From Scleromatobacter sp964418745 (lineage in GTDB: Bacteria; Pseudomonadota; Gammaproteobacteria; Burkholderiales; Burkholderiaceae_C): a DNA stretch of 64,000 nt. The stretch covers positions 104,837 to 168,836 of the forward strand of contig CAYQMX010000015.1 of the NCBI GenBank assembly GCA_964418745.1, in the 5' to 3' direction. Numbering within the stretch: the stretch's first letter is position 1; every line of letters begins with the position of its first letter. Shown piece by piece: positions 42,257-50,775 of the stretch. The notes below the pieces were generated by a model. It was given only the letters and a program-made list of their open reading frames with translations. It had not been told where the DNA came from and ran no database searches. The position numbers and the translations under genes were made by a program.

Positions 42257-42758
42257 GGTGTTGCAAGGCTTGCCCGGACGCACGCTTTTCGGCAAGCGCC
42301 GCGCCCGTTCGCGACGTGCGGCGGACGCCCGAAAGAAAGCGCCCCCGACCGAAGTCGGAGGCGCGCAAGGACGGACGACGTGCTTGACGGCATCATCCGC
42401 CGCGACGCCCGGCGTTGGGGCCGGGAGACGTCACTCGGGGCGCAACGGGTCGGCCGCCTGCCCGAAGGCGCTTGGCGCGGGCCGCGGCGGCCGGGGCCGT
42501 CGCGGCGCCCGCGGCATCCTGCCGGGGGCATCGTTGCTTGCCGGACGCGCTTCGCCACCCGTGCAGCCCAGGCTGGCGGGTTCGGCGTCATGCGGCCGCA
42601 GCCAGGGTCATCGGCCGAATCCGCGGGGAGTTGAGTGCGCCGCGCGGCGGGCCGGTCAGCGCCGAATACCCGGTTTCGGGGTCGTCCGGCCCTGGGCGGA
42701 TGGCCGCCATCGCGTGCACCATGGAAGCCATCGACACTCGCGCTGCCTTTCCCTGGCC
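42257..42758. other. 502-bp region with an orphan terminator and no confident gene
   Basis: No protein-coding gene of normal length fits here. Low-complexity Arg/Pro-rich frames cover it, and none has a good start. A clear minus-strand terminator sits at its left end (42331-42364), implying a transcript from the right that ends there. The bactofilin operon promoter should lie at the right end. Confidence 0.5.
42331..42364 (-). terminator. Intrinsic terminator with no annotated upstream gene
   Basis: On the minus strand a GCGCCTCCGAC/GTCGGGGGCGC-type stem (10 pairs, one mismatch) closed by a UUCG-type loop is followed at once by CTTTCTTTC. This is the clearest intrinsic terminator in the window, yet the only gene leftward (DUF72) begins downstream of it. 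Confidence 0.7.
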
Positions 42759-43070
42759 ATGAAAACCGCCTCCCGCATCAACATCTCGTCGCGGTGCCCG
42801 CCGCGCGACCCGCCCGCCAGCCGCCCGCGCCGCTGGCCACGCACCCTGGCCCTGGCGGTACTCGGCGGCGCCGCCGGACTGGCGGTGGGTGCGGCGCTGG
42901 CCGTGTGCGCGCCCGTCGTCGGCGCGAACGGCCCGGCCGGTACGCCGACGCCGGCCGCCGACGGCCTGTCCGCGGTCCCACCGGTCGCAGCCGGTCGAGG
43001 GCCGACGGCCGTCGCCCGGGTGCTGGCACCTGCCCCCGGTGTCGCGCCCGCGCAGGACGACGCGCCATGA
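42759..43070 (+). CDS. Small membrane-anchored protein preceding the bactofilin gene
   Basis: A 103-residue product with a basic start (PRRWPRT, about 24-30), one hydrophobic segment (LALAVLGGAAGLAVGAALAV, about 31-50) and a Pro/Ala-rich remainder without clear fold. It should be a single-pass inner-membrane protein with its tail in the periplasm. Its stop overlaps the bactofilin start (ATGA at 43067), so the two are coupled. Bactofilin partners are often small membrane proteins or peptidases, which is consistent but not proof. No family recognised. Confidence 0.55.
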   Translation: MKTASRINISSRCPPRDPPASRPRRWPRTLALAVLGGAAGLAVGAALAVCAPVVGANGPAGTPTPAADGLSAVPPVAAGRGPTAVARVLAPAPGVAPAQDDAP

Positions 43071-43681
43071 CCCGCCTGGACCTCGACTTGGTGCCCGAGC
43101 CACCCCCGGCATCCCCGTCGGTGCTGACGGCGCGCCACCGGCGCGCGCTGGTGGTGGGCCTGGGGGGCGGACGCGACAGCGATGCACCGATGGCCAAGTC
43201 GTCCTTCGCCGAACGTCGGCTGCGGTCGTCGGACACGGCGCCCCTGCACTTCGTCGACCCGCTGCCCGGGAGCGCGGCCATGGCCCCCGCCGTCGAGTCG
43301 CCAGCGCCACGGCCGGCCGCCACACCGGCCGCCGGCCCGCGGCTGGACGACGCGCTGGTGGTGCCGGCTGGCGCCGTCATCCGCGGCTACCTGCGCTGCC
43401 ATGCGCTGCTGCTGGTGGGCGACGTGGTGGGCAACATCCACTGCACCGCCGGCCCGGTGGTCATCCGTTCGGGTGCCAGCCTGAAGGGCCGGCTGGTGGC
43501 GTCGGGCGACGTCTACGTGTGCGGCACGGTGGGCGACAGCGGCGGCGGCGCGGTGATCACCACCCGTGGCAAGCTCACGCTGGCGCCCGGTGCCCGGGTC
43601 GACGGCGACGTGCGCAGCGGCCGGCTCGACGTGCACGACGGCGCGATGCTGCAGGGGGTGGCCAAGGCCTGCGAGGACTGA
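43067..43681 (+). CDS. Bactofilin (polymer-forming cytoskeletal protein)
   Basis: A 204-residue protein. An N-terminal disordered Pro/Ala-rich region (1-95) precedes a right-handed beta-helix bactofilin core (about 98-200) built from short turns with a repeating hydrophobic/Gly pattern: VVPAGAVIRGYLRCH, LLVGDVVGNIHC, VVIRSGASLKGRLVAS, VYVCGTVGDSG, LTLAPGARVDGDVRSG. Bactofilins self-assemble without nucleotide into membrane-associated filaments that organise cell-wall enzymes or stalks. Two extra cysteines lie in the beta-helix. It is coupled to a small membrane protein by a 4-bp overlap. Confidence 0.85.
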   Translation: MTRLDLDLVPEPPPASPSVLTARHRRALVVGLGGGRDSDAPMAKSSFAERRLRSSDTAPLHFVDPLPGSAAMAPAVESPAPRPAATPAAGPRLDDALVVPAGAVIRGYLRCHALLLVGDVVGNIHCTAGPVVIRSGASLKGRLVASGDVYVCGTVGDSGGGAVITTRGKLTLAPGARVDGDVRSGRLDVHDGAMLQGVAKACED

Positions 43682-43738
43682 CGACGCCGAGGCGGTTGCC
43701 GCGGCGCCGACCCTGCGGCAGCGTGTCGACATGTCGAT

Positions 43739-43918
43739 TCGCCGATGCACCGATGCGCCGATGCACCGATGTCCGATGTCCGATGTCCGATGCACCGATG
43801 CACCGATGCGCCGACCGGCAGCCCCGCAGCCCCGCAGCCTCGCAGCCTCGCAGCCGTGCAGCCGCGCCGACCCGTTGACCCGCCGATCCGCCGGATCAGC
43901 CGGATCAGCCGATTCAAC
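43739..43918. repeat. Three adjacent short tandem-repeat arrays
   Basis: Between convergent genes lie (1) about nine units of CCGATGCR, with 7-bp CCGATGT variants, to about 43815; (2) six 8-bp GCAGCCNN units at about 43818-43865; and (3) degenerate GATCAGCCG/GACCCGCC units to 43918, running into the 3' end of the minus-strand gene. The three unit types differ but abut without spacer. Confidence 0.75.
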
Positions 43919-44831
43919 CATCCCCCCGCACTCCCAGCCCCTCCTTGCGCTGCGCGTTCAGCTCGCGCACCCATGCGCCGACAGCCGTTCGGCGATCGCA
44001 GGCGAGATCCTTGAAGGCGTGCAGGGCGCGCCTGCAGTCGCCCGCCAGCGCCGTGCGGCGCGCGGGCTCCACCAGGCCCAGCAGCCAGGCCATCTCGAGT
44101 CGGGCCAGGGTGTCGTCGGATGCCACGAGCAGCGCCAGGTAGCGGTGGGCGGCGGGACTCACGATGGTGGCCTGGAAGCGGGCCGGGCGCGCGAACGCGA
44201 TCCGGGCGCCGGCCGGTGCCCGAGCCGCGATCGCCGCCTCCAGCTCGGCGGCGAGGGCCGCCAGGCGTCGCTGCACGTCGTCGGCGCGGTGCTGCAGCTC
44301 GGCCAGGGCATGGTCGAGGCGTACGCGGTCCAACCCCTGCACGCGGCGGCTCGCCTCCAGGGCATGCAGCTGGCGCGACACAAACACGAAGTCGCGCCGG
44401 AACACCTGGCGTACCAGCAGCGTGCGCAGTTCGAAGTCGAGCCGCAGTGCGGCGCCCTGGGTGCGGCGTGCCAGCAGCCACAGCTCGGCATCGCGCGGGG
44501 CGAGTTGCGGCGCTTCGCGGGCCGCGGGCGGGCCACCGGCCTGCCGTGCCTCCAGCGGCGGCTCGACGTGCCCGCGCGTGGCGGGCCTTGCGGCGTCGCG
44601 CTGGCGCCCGCGCGCGCCGCCGGCCGGGGCCGGGGCGGCGGCGGGCGGCGGGCCGCCGGGGGCGAAGGCGGGGTGCCTTCCGGTGTTGGCGGCCACCAGC
44701 GGCTCCGTTGAAGGCCTCCACGTTAAGGCCGGGCCCGGCGGGCCGCGCGTGGCAAACGGGCCGATAAACGGCCGCGATGCCGTTGCCGGCGAGGAGGCCG
44801 CGGACCGCTCGTGCCGCGCCGAATGCGCCAT
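43914..44831 (-). CDS. Unknown protein, helical, faintly AcaB/DUF1845-like
   Basis: A 305-residue product. About 110 N-terminal residues are disordered (Pro/Ala/Gly/Arg-rich). The rest is helical: AELWLLARRTQGAALRLDFELRTLL (written here as two parts, about 131-143 and 144-155), a coiled-coil-like stretch LAELQHRADDVQRRLAAL, then RYLALLVASDDTLARLEMAW and CRRALHAFKDLA. The order of these helices recalls, by eye only, AcaB/PFL_4669-type proteins of conjugative elements, but no other such gene is near. It is divergent from a hybrid kinase gene 81 bp away. The start is uncertain and may lie further downstream. Confidence 0.5.
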   Translation of the reverse strand: MAHSARHERSAASSPATASRPFIGPFATRGPPGPALTWRPSTEPLVAANTGRHPAFAPGGPPPAAAPAPAGGARGRQRDAARPATRGHVEPPLEARQAGGPPAAREAPQLAPRDAELWLLARRTQGAALRLDFELRTLLVRQVFRRDFVFVSRQLHALEASRRVQGLDRVRLDHALAELQHRADDVQRRLAALAAELEAAIAARAPAGARIAFARPARFQATIVSPAAHRYLALLVASDDTLARLEMAWLLGLVEPARRTALAGDCRRALHAFKDLACDRRTAVGAWVRELNAQRKEGLGVRGDG

Positions 44832-44912
44832 TTCCGCCGTTCCTGCCCCCGACTGCGACTCCAGGCTGTCGTCGAGGTGTCGCCGGTGGGCCGCGACGTG
44901 AGCCCCGCTCGT

Positions 44913-46862
44913 ATGATCGTCGTCGAAGCCCAGCCCCGCCGCCGGCGGGGCACCCGGAGACCCGTCCTGTCCACCCCGCCCGTCACCGCCGCGATCCCGT
45001 CCGTGACCGCTTCCGCGCCGGCGCCCGCCGCCCCGGCTGCGGTCGGGGCGGCCCGCGCGCCTGCGGGCGCCCCGCGGCGCCGCCGCGCTGCCCGCCGCTG
45101 GGCGCTCGCCACGCCCTGGCTGATCGGCGCCGTGCTCGCGCTGGCGGCGTGGCTGGCCTGGTTCACGGTGGACGGCCTGCGCGTGCGGTTGCACGAGTCG
45201 AGCGTCAAGTTCGATGCCGCCACGCTGCGCTTCGAGCGCTTCTGGACGCTGCACGACGCGGCGCTGGATGCCACACTGGCGCTGAAGTGGGACCTGGCCG
45301 CGGCCTCGTCCGTCCCCGCGCCGGGCAACCTGCCCGCCGACGGCCTGCGCTTCAGCCGGGCCAGCGCCGCGCTGCAGGCCGAGATGGCCGCGCCCGGGGC
45401 GCTGATGCTGTCCCAGGGCGCGTCCTGGGCCGAGGCCGCAGGCGCCCTCGCAGACAGCCTGCAGGCCGATTCGGGCGCGCCCGCACGCGCGCTCGCGCCG
45501 GCACGCGCCCAGGCCGCGCTCGACGGGCTGGCGCGCGTCGGCCAGGAGGCGCGCCGGCGCCAGGCGACGGCCGCCAGCTTCGCCGACGAGGTGCAGGCGG
45601 TGCGGCGCCAACTGCTGGTCGCGTTCTCGGCCATCGTGGCGATGCTGGGGCTGGTGGTGGTGCTGGCGGCGCAGTGGGGCGTGGTCGCCCGGCGCGAGCG
45701 CGCCAGCCGGGGCCGCGCCGAGCGGCTGGCCGCGGTGGCCGACGCCGAGCGGGCGCGCGCCGAGACCGTGGCGCGCGACAAGGCGCGCTTCCTGGGCATG
45801 CTCAGCCACGAACTGCTCACGCCGCTGCAGTCCATCTGGAGCACCATGGACGTGATCGAGTCGCGCGGCCGGGTCGACGCCGGCGATCCGGCCTTCGCGC
45901 GGCTCAAGGAGAGCACGCGTTCGCTGCGCGGGCGCATCAGCGACCTGGTCGACTTCGCCAAGATGTCCTCGGGCCGGCTCGAGACCCGCATCCGCGGCTT
46001 CCAGCTCGACAAGCTGGTCGACACCGCGCTGCGCGGCGTCGAGGAGGCGCTCGCCGCGCGCAACCTCGATGTCCACTGGGAGGCCGGCCCCGAGCTGGCC
46101 CAGCGCATCTACTCCGATCCGGCCCGCCTGCGCCAGGTGATCGACAACCTGCTCACCAACGCCATCAAGTACACCGAGCGCGGCGGCATCACGATCCACG
46201 CCGAGCTGCTGCGCTCGCAGGGGCTGGCGCGCATCGAGATCGCCGACACCGGCGTGGGCATCGATCCCGACGAACTGCCGCGCCTGTTCGAGCCGTTCTA
46301 CCGCTCGCCCCAGACCGCCGCCATGGCCGAGGGCAGCGGCCTCGGGCTGGCGGTGGTGCGCAGCCTCGTCGACCTGATGGGCGGCACGCTGCGCGTCGAT
46401 TCGCGCGTCGGGCACGGCACCTCGGTGACCGTCGAGGTGCCGATCACCGAAGGCGGCGACGATGTGCCCGACGCCCCGACGCGCATCGCCACGCGCCTGC
46501 CGGTGCTGGTGGTGGACGATTCGCGCGATGCGCGACGCGCCATCGCCGACGTCATCCGCTCGCTGGGCGTCGAGGTCGTGGAAGCCGTCGACGGCACGAC
46601 CGGGCTGGCGGCGGCGGCCGGGCGCGACTACCAGGCCATCTTCCTCGACATGCAGATGCCCGACCTGACCGGCTACGAGGTGGCGCGCCGCCTGCGCAAA
46701 CCCGGCGATCGCCACCAGCGGACCTTCCTGGTGCTGATCTCGGCCTACAACGACCTGGACGACGCCACCGTCGACAGCGTGTTCGACGCCCGCATCGACA
46801 AGCCGGCCAGTCGCAAGGACCTGATGGCGGCGCTGGGCCGGGCCGCCCGGGCGGGCGCCTGA
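44913..46862 (+). CDS. Hybrid histidine kinase with HELLTP H-box
   Basis: A 649-residue sensor: disordered start, one membrane helix (TPWLIGAVLALAAWLAWF, about 66-83), a helical periplasmic region (about 85-225), a second helix (LLVAFSAIVAMLGLVVVLAA), then HisKA with MLSHELLTPLQSIW (phospho-His near 304), HATPase_c (NLLTNAIKYT, DTGVGIDP, GSGLGLAVV) and a receiver domain (acceptor Asp in IFLDMQMPDL, Lys in RIDKPAS). The H-box reads HELLTP where most have HELRTP. ATG 44913 avoids overlap with the divergent unknown gene. It converges on the exonuclease gene with only 7 bp between. Confidence 0.88.
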   Translation: MIVVEAQPRRRRGTRRPVLSTPPVTAAIPSVTASAPAPAAPAAVGAARAPAGAPRRRRAARRWALATPWLIGAVLALAAWLAWFTVDGLRVRLHESSVKFDAATLRFERFWTLHDAALDATLALKWDLAAASSVPAPGNLPADGLRFSRASAALQAEMAAPGALMLSQGASWAEAAGALADSLQADSGAPARALAPARAQAALDGLARVGQEARRRQATAASFADEVQAVRRQLLVAFSAIVAMLGLVVVLAAQWGVVARRERASRGRAERLAAVADAERARAETVARDKARFLGMLSHELLTPLQSIWSTMDVIESRGRVDAGDPAFARLKESTRSLRGRISDLVDFAKMSSGRLETRIRGFQLDKLVDTALRGVEEALAARNLDVHWEAGPELAQRIYSDPARLRQVIDNLLTNAIKYTERGGITIHAELLRSQGLARIEIADTGVGIDPDELPRLFEPFYRSPQTAAMAEGSGLGLAVVRSLVDLMGGTLRVDSRVGHGTSVTVEVPITEGGDDVPDAPTRIATRLPVLVVDDSRDARRAIADVIRSLGVEVVEAVDGTTGLAAAAGRDYQAIFLDMQMPDLTGYEVARRLRKPGDRHQRTFLVLISAYNDLDDATVDSVFDARIDKPASRKDLMAALGRAARAGA

Positions 46863-46876
46863 GCGGCGCTCAGGCG
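46856..46876. terminator. Hairpin formed by two convergent stop codons
   Basis: CGCCTGAG-cggcg-CTCAGGCG is a perfect 8-bp stem that contains the stop codon of the hybrid kinase gene on one arm and that of the exonuclease gene on the other. It can work in both directions but lacks a T-tract. Confidence 0.55.
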
Positions 46877-47436
46877 TGCGGCCGGTCCGGCAGCGCCGTC
46901 GCGCTGCGCCAGACCCTGGCCACGCTCAGCTGAAGCACTCGTGCGTCGCTGCTGGCCCGGTGGCGGCGCAGCTGCAGGTTGCGCGCGACGATCTCGCGCA
47001 TGTCGTCGAAGCGTTCCGCCGCGTTCTCGGTCATCAGCTCGCGCAGGTGGCGCAACTTGAAGCTGGGGCTGATGGCGGCCGATTCGAACAGGCGCGCCAG
47101 CCAGGCGTAGTCATGGGCCCAGTTGTCGCAGTAGACGGTGCGGCCCGCCAGGCGCTGGTTGAGCTCGATGGCGACCTCATGCGCGCTGCGCCCGTGGCGC
47201 TGCAGCAGCGAGCGCGAGATGCCGTGGATGCGTTCGGCATCGCCATCCCAGTGCGTCCAGCCCGCATCGGGCACGATCAGCGTGCAGTAGGCGGTGCCGT
47301 CGGGCAGCACGAAGCCGATCTCGATCGGATAGCTGCCGCGCCCGAAGCCGGAGGCCTCGATGTCGAGCACGCACGGCAGGCTCGCATGGGCGGGGTCGCT
47401 GTCGGCGATGGGGTCGGACTCGGCGGAGGTGGCCAT
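46870..47436 (-). CDS. DEDDh-type 3'-5' exonuclease-like protein
   Basis: A 188-residue RNase-H-fold nuclease. Exo I is LDIEASGFG (DxE, about 24-32), Exo II lies around YCDNWAHDYAWLARL, and Exo III is HRASSDARV (HxxxxD), as in DnaQ/RNase T relatives. It would remove nucleotides from DNA or RNA 3' ends with two metal ions. The start ATG 47436 gives a protein of DnaQ-like length; the nucleic-acid target is unknown. It is divergent from the acyl-CoA ligase gene; the gap includes an AT-rich stretch (around 47480) that probably holds both promoters. Confidence 0.8.
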   Translation of the reverse strand: MATSAESDPIADSDPAHASLPCVLDIEASGFGRGSYPIEIGFVLPDGTAYCTLIVPDAGWTHWDGDAERIHGISRSLLQRHGRSAHEVAIELNQRLAGRTVYCDNWAHDYAWLARLFESAAISPSFKLRHLRELMTENAAERFDDMREIVARNLQLRRHRASSDARVLQLSVARVWRSATALPDRPHA

Positions 47437-47650
47437 GAAGGAGAGCGAGTGGCGCGGGATGCGCTGAACAAGCAATATTCGGACAATACCGGACAAACTG
47501 GAGTTGTCCCCACTGTGACAACCCTGCTCGGGGCGCGCACTATGCTGCGTTCCGGCCGCGCGCGGTAGGCTGGCCAGGCAGGCCGCGCCGACTTCGCTGC
47601 GGTGCAGCATGGCATCCGCAGGTTGAATGGGCCGCGCCCAAAGGATTTCG

Positions 47651-49420
47651 ATGTCCTCGTCCGAAGAGTTGTTCCGCACCGCCCCGATCGATGCCGCCCT
47701 CGTCGACACCAACGCCGGCGAGGTGCCGGCCGACCGCCCGCACTTCGCGTTCTGGCCCCGCCGCCTGCCCCGCACGCTGACGCTGCCCGAGACCACGCTG
47801 TGGGACAACCTGGACGTGGCGGCCCGGCGCTATCCGGCCAAGGCCGCGACGCTGTTCTTCGGCCGTGCCAAGACCTACGCTGCGCTGCGCGCCGAGGCCG
47901 AGGCGATCGCCGGCTGGCTGCAGGCCCAGGGCGTGGGGCGCGGCGACCGCGTGGCGCTCTTCATGCAGAACTGCCCCCAATACCTGGTCGCGTATCACGG
48001 CATCCTGCGGGCCGATGCCGTCGTGGTGCCGGTCAACGCGATGAACAAGGCCGAGGAATTCGGGCACTACATCGTCGACCCGGGCACCAGGGTGGTGATC
48101 TGCGGCGCCGAACTGGTCGCGATCGTGGCCAGCGCCAACGCGGCGCTGCCGCCGTCGCAGCGCGTGGCCCGCGTGCTGGCGACGCGCTACGCCGACGAAC
48201 TGCCCGCGGACTTCGACGACACCCTGGCGCCGCCGCCGGCGATGCGCGAGTGGCTGCTGGCCGACCCACCGCTGCCCGCCGGCACGGTGCGCTGGACCGA
48301 TGTGCTGGCCGAGGCACGGGTGCCCGGGCCGCTGCGCAACGGGCCCGACGACCTTGCGCTGCTGCCCTACACCTCCGGCACCACGGGCCTGCCCAAGGGC
48401 TGCATGCACACGCACCGCACGCTGATGGCGAACGTGGTCGGCGGCGCCGAATGGGGTTCGGCGAGCGCCGAGAGCGTCGTGCTGGGCGTCGTGCCGATGT
48501 TCCACATCACCGGCATGCTCTACGGCGTGATCTCCCCGATGTTCGGCGGCGCGACGGTGGTGGTGATGCCGCGCTGGGATCGCGAACTGGCCGGACACCT
48601 GATCTCGCATCACAGGGTGTCGCACTGGACCTGCATCCCGACGATGATCATCGACCTGTTCGCGAGCCCGAACTACCGCCATTTCGACCTGGGCAGCCTG
48701 CGCTGGCTCTCGGGCGGCGGCGCGGCGATGCCGCAGGCGGTGGCGCAGCGCCTGCTCGACGAGTTCGGCCTGCACTTCTGCGAAGGATACGGCCTGACCG
48801 AGACCGCGGCGCCCAGCCACGCCAACCCGGGCGAGCGGCCCAAGCTGCAATGCCTGGGCATCCCGTTCTTCGGCGTCGACTCGCGCGTGGTCGACCCGGT
48901 CACGCTGCGGGAGGTGGCGGTGGGCGACGTCGGCGAGATCGTCACCCGCGGCCCGATGGTGTTCCGCGGCTACTGGAAGAACCCGGAGGCGACAGCCGCG
49001 GCCTTCGTCGAGATCGAGGGCCGCCGCTACTTTCGCACCGGCGACCTGGGCCACATGGACGCCGACGGCTACTTCTTCATCACCGACCGTCTCAAGCGCA
49101 TGATCAACGCCAGCGGCTTCAAGGTCTGGCCTTCCGAGGTGGAGCTGCTGCTGTACAAGCACCCGGCGGTGCAGGAGGCCTGCATCATCTCGGCGCGGGA
49201 CCCGTACCGCGGCGAGACCGTCAAGGCCGTCGTCGTGCTGCGCGCCGATGCCCGGGGCCAGGTGCACGAGCGCGACATCGTCGCCTGGGCGCACGAGCAC
49301 ATGGCCGCCTACAAGGCGCCGCGCGTCGTCGAGTTCGTCGAGGCGCTGCCCAAGTCGGGCGCCGGCAAGGTGATGTGGCGCCTGCTGCAGGACAAGGAGA
49401 ACGCCGGCCGCGAGCGTTGA
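47651..49420 (+). CDS. Long-chain fatty-acid-CoA ligase-type AMP-forming enzyme
   Basis: A 589-residue ANL-superfamily enzyme that activates a carboxylic acid with ATP and loads it on CoA. Motifs: PYTSGTTGLPKGCMHTH (about 238-254, ATP loop), FCEGYGLTETAAPSH (A5), YFRTGDLGHMD (A7), the hinge ITDRLKRMINASGFKVWPSE (A8), and the catalytic Lys in KSGAGKVMWR near the end. Full length. The chain-length preference cannot be read. ATG 47651 follows AAGGA; an in-frame start eight codons earlier is possible. It probably belongs with fatty-acid catabolism, like the acyl-CoA dehydrogenases 10 kb away. Confidence 0.9.
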   Translation: MSSSEELFRTAPIDAALVDTNAGEVPADRPHFAFWPRRLPRTLTLPETTLWDNLDVAARRYPAKAATLFFGRAKTYAALRAEAEAIAGWLQAQGVGRGDRVALFMQNCPQYLVAYHGILRADAVVVPVNAMNKAEEFGHYIVDPGTRVVICGAELVAIVASANAALPPSQRVARVLATRYADELPADFDDTLAPPPAMREWLLADPPLPAGTVRWTDVLAEARVPGPLRNGPDDLALLPYTSGTTGLPKGCMHTHRTLMANVVGGAEWGSASAESVVLGVVPMFHITGMLYGVISPMFGGATVVVMPRWDRELAGHLISHHRVSHWTCIPTMIIDLFASPNYRHFDLGSLRWLSGGGAAMPQAVAQRLLDEFGLHFCEGYGLTETAAPSHANPGERPKLQCLGIPFFGVDSRVVDPVTLREVAVGDVGEIVTRGPMVFRGYWKNPEATAAAFVEIEGRRYFRTGDLGHMDADGYFFITDRLKRMINASGFKVWPSEVELLLYKHPAVQEACIISARDPYRGETVKAVVVLRADARGQVHERDIVAWAHEHMAAYKAPRVVEFVEALPKSGAGKVMWRLLQDKENAGRER

Positions 49421-49487
49421 GGCGAAGCCGCGCCGGCGCGTCGACGACGGCGCTGGCGGACAATCGGCTTTTGCCGTCCACCGCCCG

Positions 49488-50489
49488 ATGAAGCGTCCCG
49501 CCTACCTCCCCGACAATTTCACGCTGCTGCTGGTGGCCACCGTGGCGCTGGCCACGCTGCTGCCCGCCCAGGGCATGGTGGCCCGCTTCTTCGAGGCCTT
49601 CACCACCTTCGCCATCGGCCTGCTGTTCTTCCTGCACGGCGCCAAGCTCTCGCGCGAGGCGATCCGCGCCGGGGCGCTGCACTGGCGCCTGCACCTGCTC
49701 GTCTTCGCCTGCACCTTCGCGCTGTTTCCGCTGCTGGGACTGGTGCTCAAGCCGGTGCTGCAGCCGCTGGTCACGCCCGAGCTCTACGTCGGCGTGCTGT
49801 TCATGTGCGTGCTGCCGGCCACGGTGCAGTCGGCCATCGCCTTCACGTCGATGGCGCGTGGCAACATCCCGGCGGCGGTCTGCAGTGCGTCGGGCTCGAC
49901 GATGCTGGGCGTGTTCGTCTCGCCGCTGCTGGTGGGCCTGGTGGTGCTGCCGCACGCCAACGCGAGCAGCTCGCTGGATTCGATCGGCCGCATCCTGCTG
50001 CAGCTGATGCTGCCGTTCGTCGTCGGCCACCTCGCACGCCCGTGGATCGGGGCGTGGGTGCACCGGCGCAAGCAGGTGCTGGGGCTGGTCGATCGCGGCT
50101 CGATCCTGCTGGTGGTCTACACGGCGTTCAGCGCCGCCGTCATCGAGGGGTTGTGGAAGCAGGTGCCCCCGCGGGCGCTGGGCGGGCTGGTGGTCGTGTG
50201 CTGCGTGTTGCTGGCCTGCGCGCTGGTGCTGACCGGCTGGCTCGCGCGCCGGCTGGGCTTCGACAAGGCCGACGAGATCACGATCGTGTTCTGCGGGTCG
50301 AAGAAGAGCCTGGCCAGCGGCATCCCGATGGCCAAGGTACTGTTCTCCGCCAACGCGGTGGGCGCCATCGTGCTGCCGCTGATGCTGTTCCACCAGATCC
50401 AGCTGATGGTGTGCGCGGTGCTGGCGCAGCGCTGGGCGCGCCGGGTCGACCCCGATCCGGCCAGCGCGCCGGCGCGCCAGCCGGGCTGA
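49488..50489 (+). CDS. Bile acid:sodium symporter-like membrane protein (SLC10A7/YfeH type)
   Basis: A 333-residue inner-membrane protein with nine to ten hydrophobic helices. Family marks are AIGLLFFLHGAKLS, LPATVQSAIAFTSMARGN (with the discontinuous helix) and IVFCGSKKSLASGIPMAKVLF, which match the SLC10A7/YfeH branch. Transport substrate is not established for this branch; sodium-coupled uptake is inferred from the superfamily. It follows the acyl-CoA ligase gene by 67 bp on the same strand. It converges on a small acetyltransferase gene with 7 bp between the stop codons. Confidence 0.88.
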   Translation: MKRPAYLPDNFTLLLVATVALATLLPAQGMVARFFEAFTTFAIGLLFFLHGAKLSREAIRAGALHWRLHLLVFACTFALFPLLGLVLKPVLQPLVTPELYVGVLFMCVLPATVQSAIAFTSMARGNIPAAVCSASGSTMLGVFVSPLLVGLVVLPHANASSSLDSIGRILLQLMLPFVVGHLARPWIGAWVHRRKQVLGLVDRGSILLVVYTAFSAAVIEGLWKQVPPRALGGLVVVCCVLLACALVLTGWLARRLGFDKADEITIVFCGSKKSLASGIPMAKVLFSANAVGAIVLPLMLFHQIQLMVCAVLAQRWARRVDPDPASAPARQPG

Positions 50490-50496
50490 GCGGGGC

Positions 50497-50775
50497 TCAA
50501 CGCGCCAGCAGCCGCAGCGTGTCTGGATGGCGGCGCATGTAGGCCGCGACGTAGCTGCACGACGGCTCCACCGTGTAGCCCTGGGCCGCGGCCCAGTCGA
50601 GGGCGGCGCGCACCAGTGCGGCGGCGATGCCGCGGCCGGCGACGGCGTCCGGCACGCCGGTGTGGTTCATCCACATCACCTTGCCGCGCAGCTGGTAGTC
50701 GGCCACGCAGCGCTGGCCTTCGACGATGGCCTCGAAGCGCTGGCGCGCGGCGTCGTGGATCACGGCAATGGTCAT
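50497..50775 (-). CDS. Small YjdJ-type GNAT acetyltransferase
   Basis: A 92-residue minimal GNAT domain of the YjdJ/GTLF3B type: a strand-rich start (RFEAIVEGQRCVADYQLRGKV), HTGVPDAVAGRGIAAALVRAALDWA with the acetyl-CoA loop, and CSYVAAYMRRHPDTLRLL at the end. These small proteins probably acetylate a metabolite or protein; none is well defined. The start overlaps the stop of the prolyl oligopeptidase gene by 4 bp (50772-50775), so it is translated from the same message. Confidence 0.85.
   Translation of the reverse strand: MTIAVIHDAARQRFEAIVEGQRCVADYQLRGKVMWMNHTGVPDAVAGRGIAAALVRAALDWAAAQGYTVEPSCSYVAAYMRRHPDTLRLLAR

Noticed and set aside
43739..43870. A short-repeat array that could be mistaken for CRISPR
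   Set aside because: Units are 7-8 bp and directly adjacent, with no spacers and no cas genes nearby.
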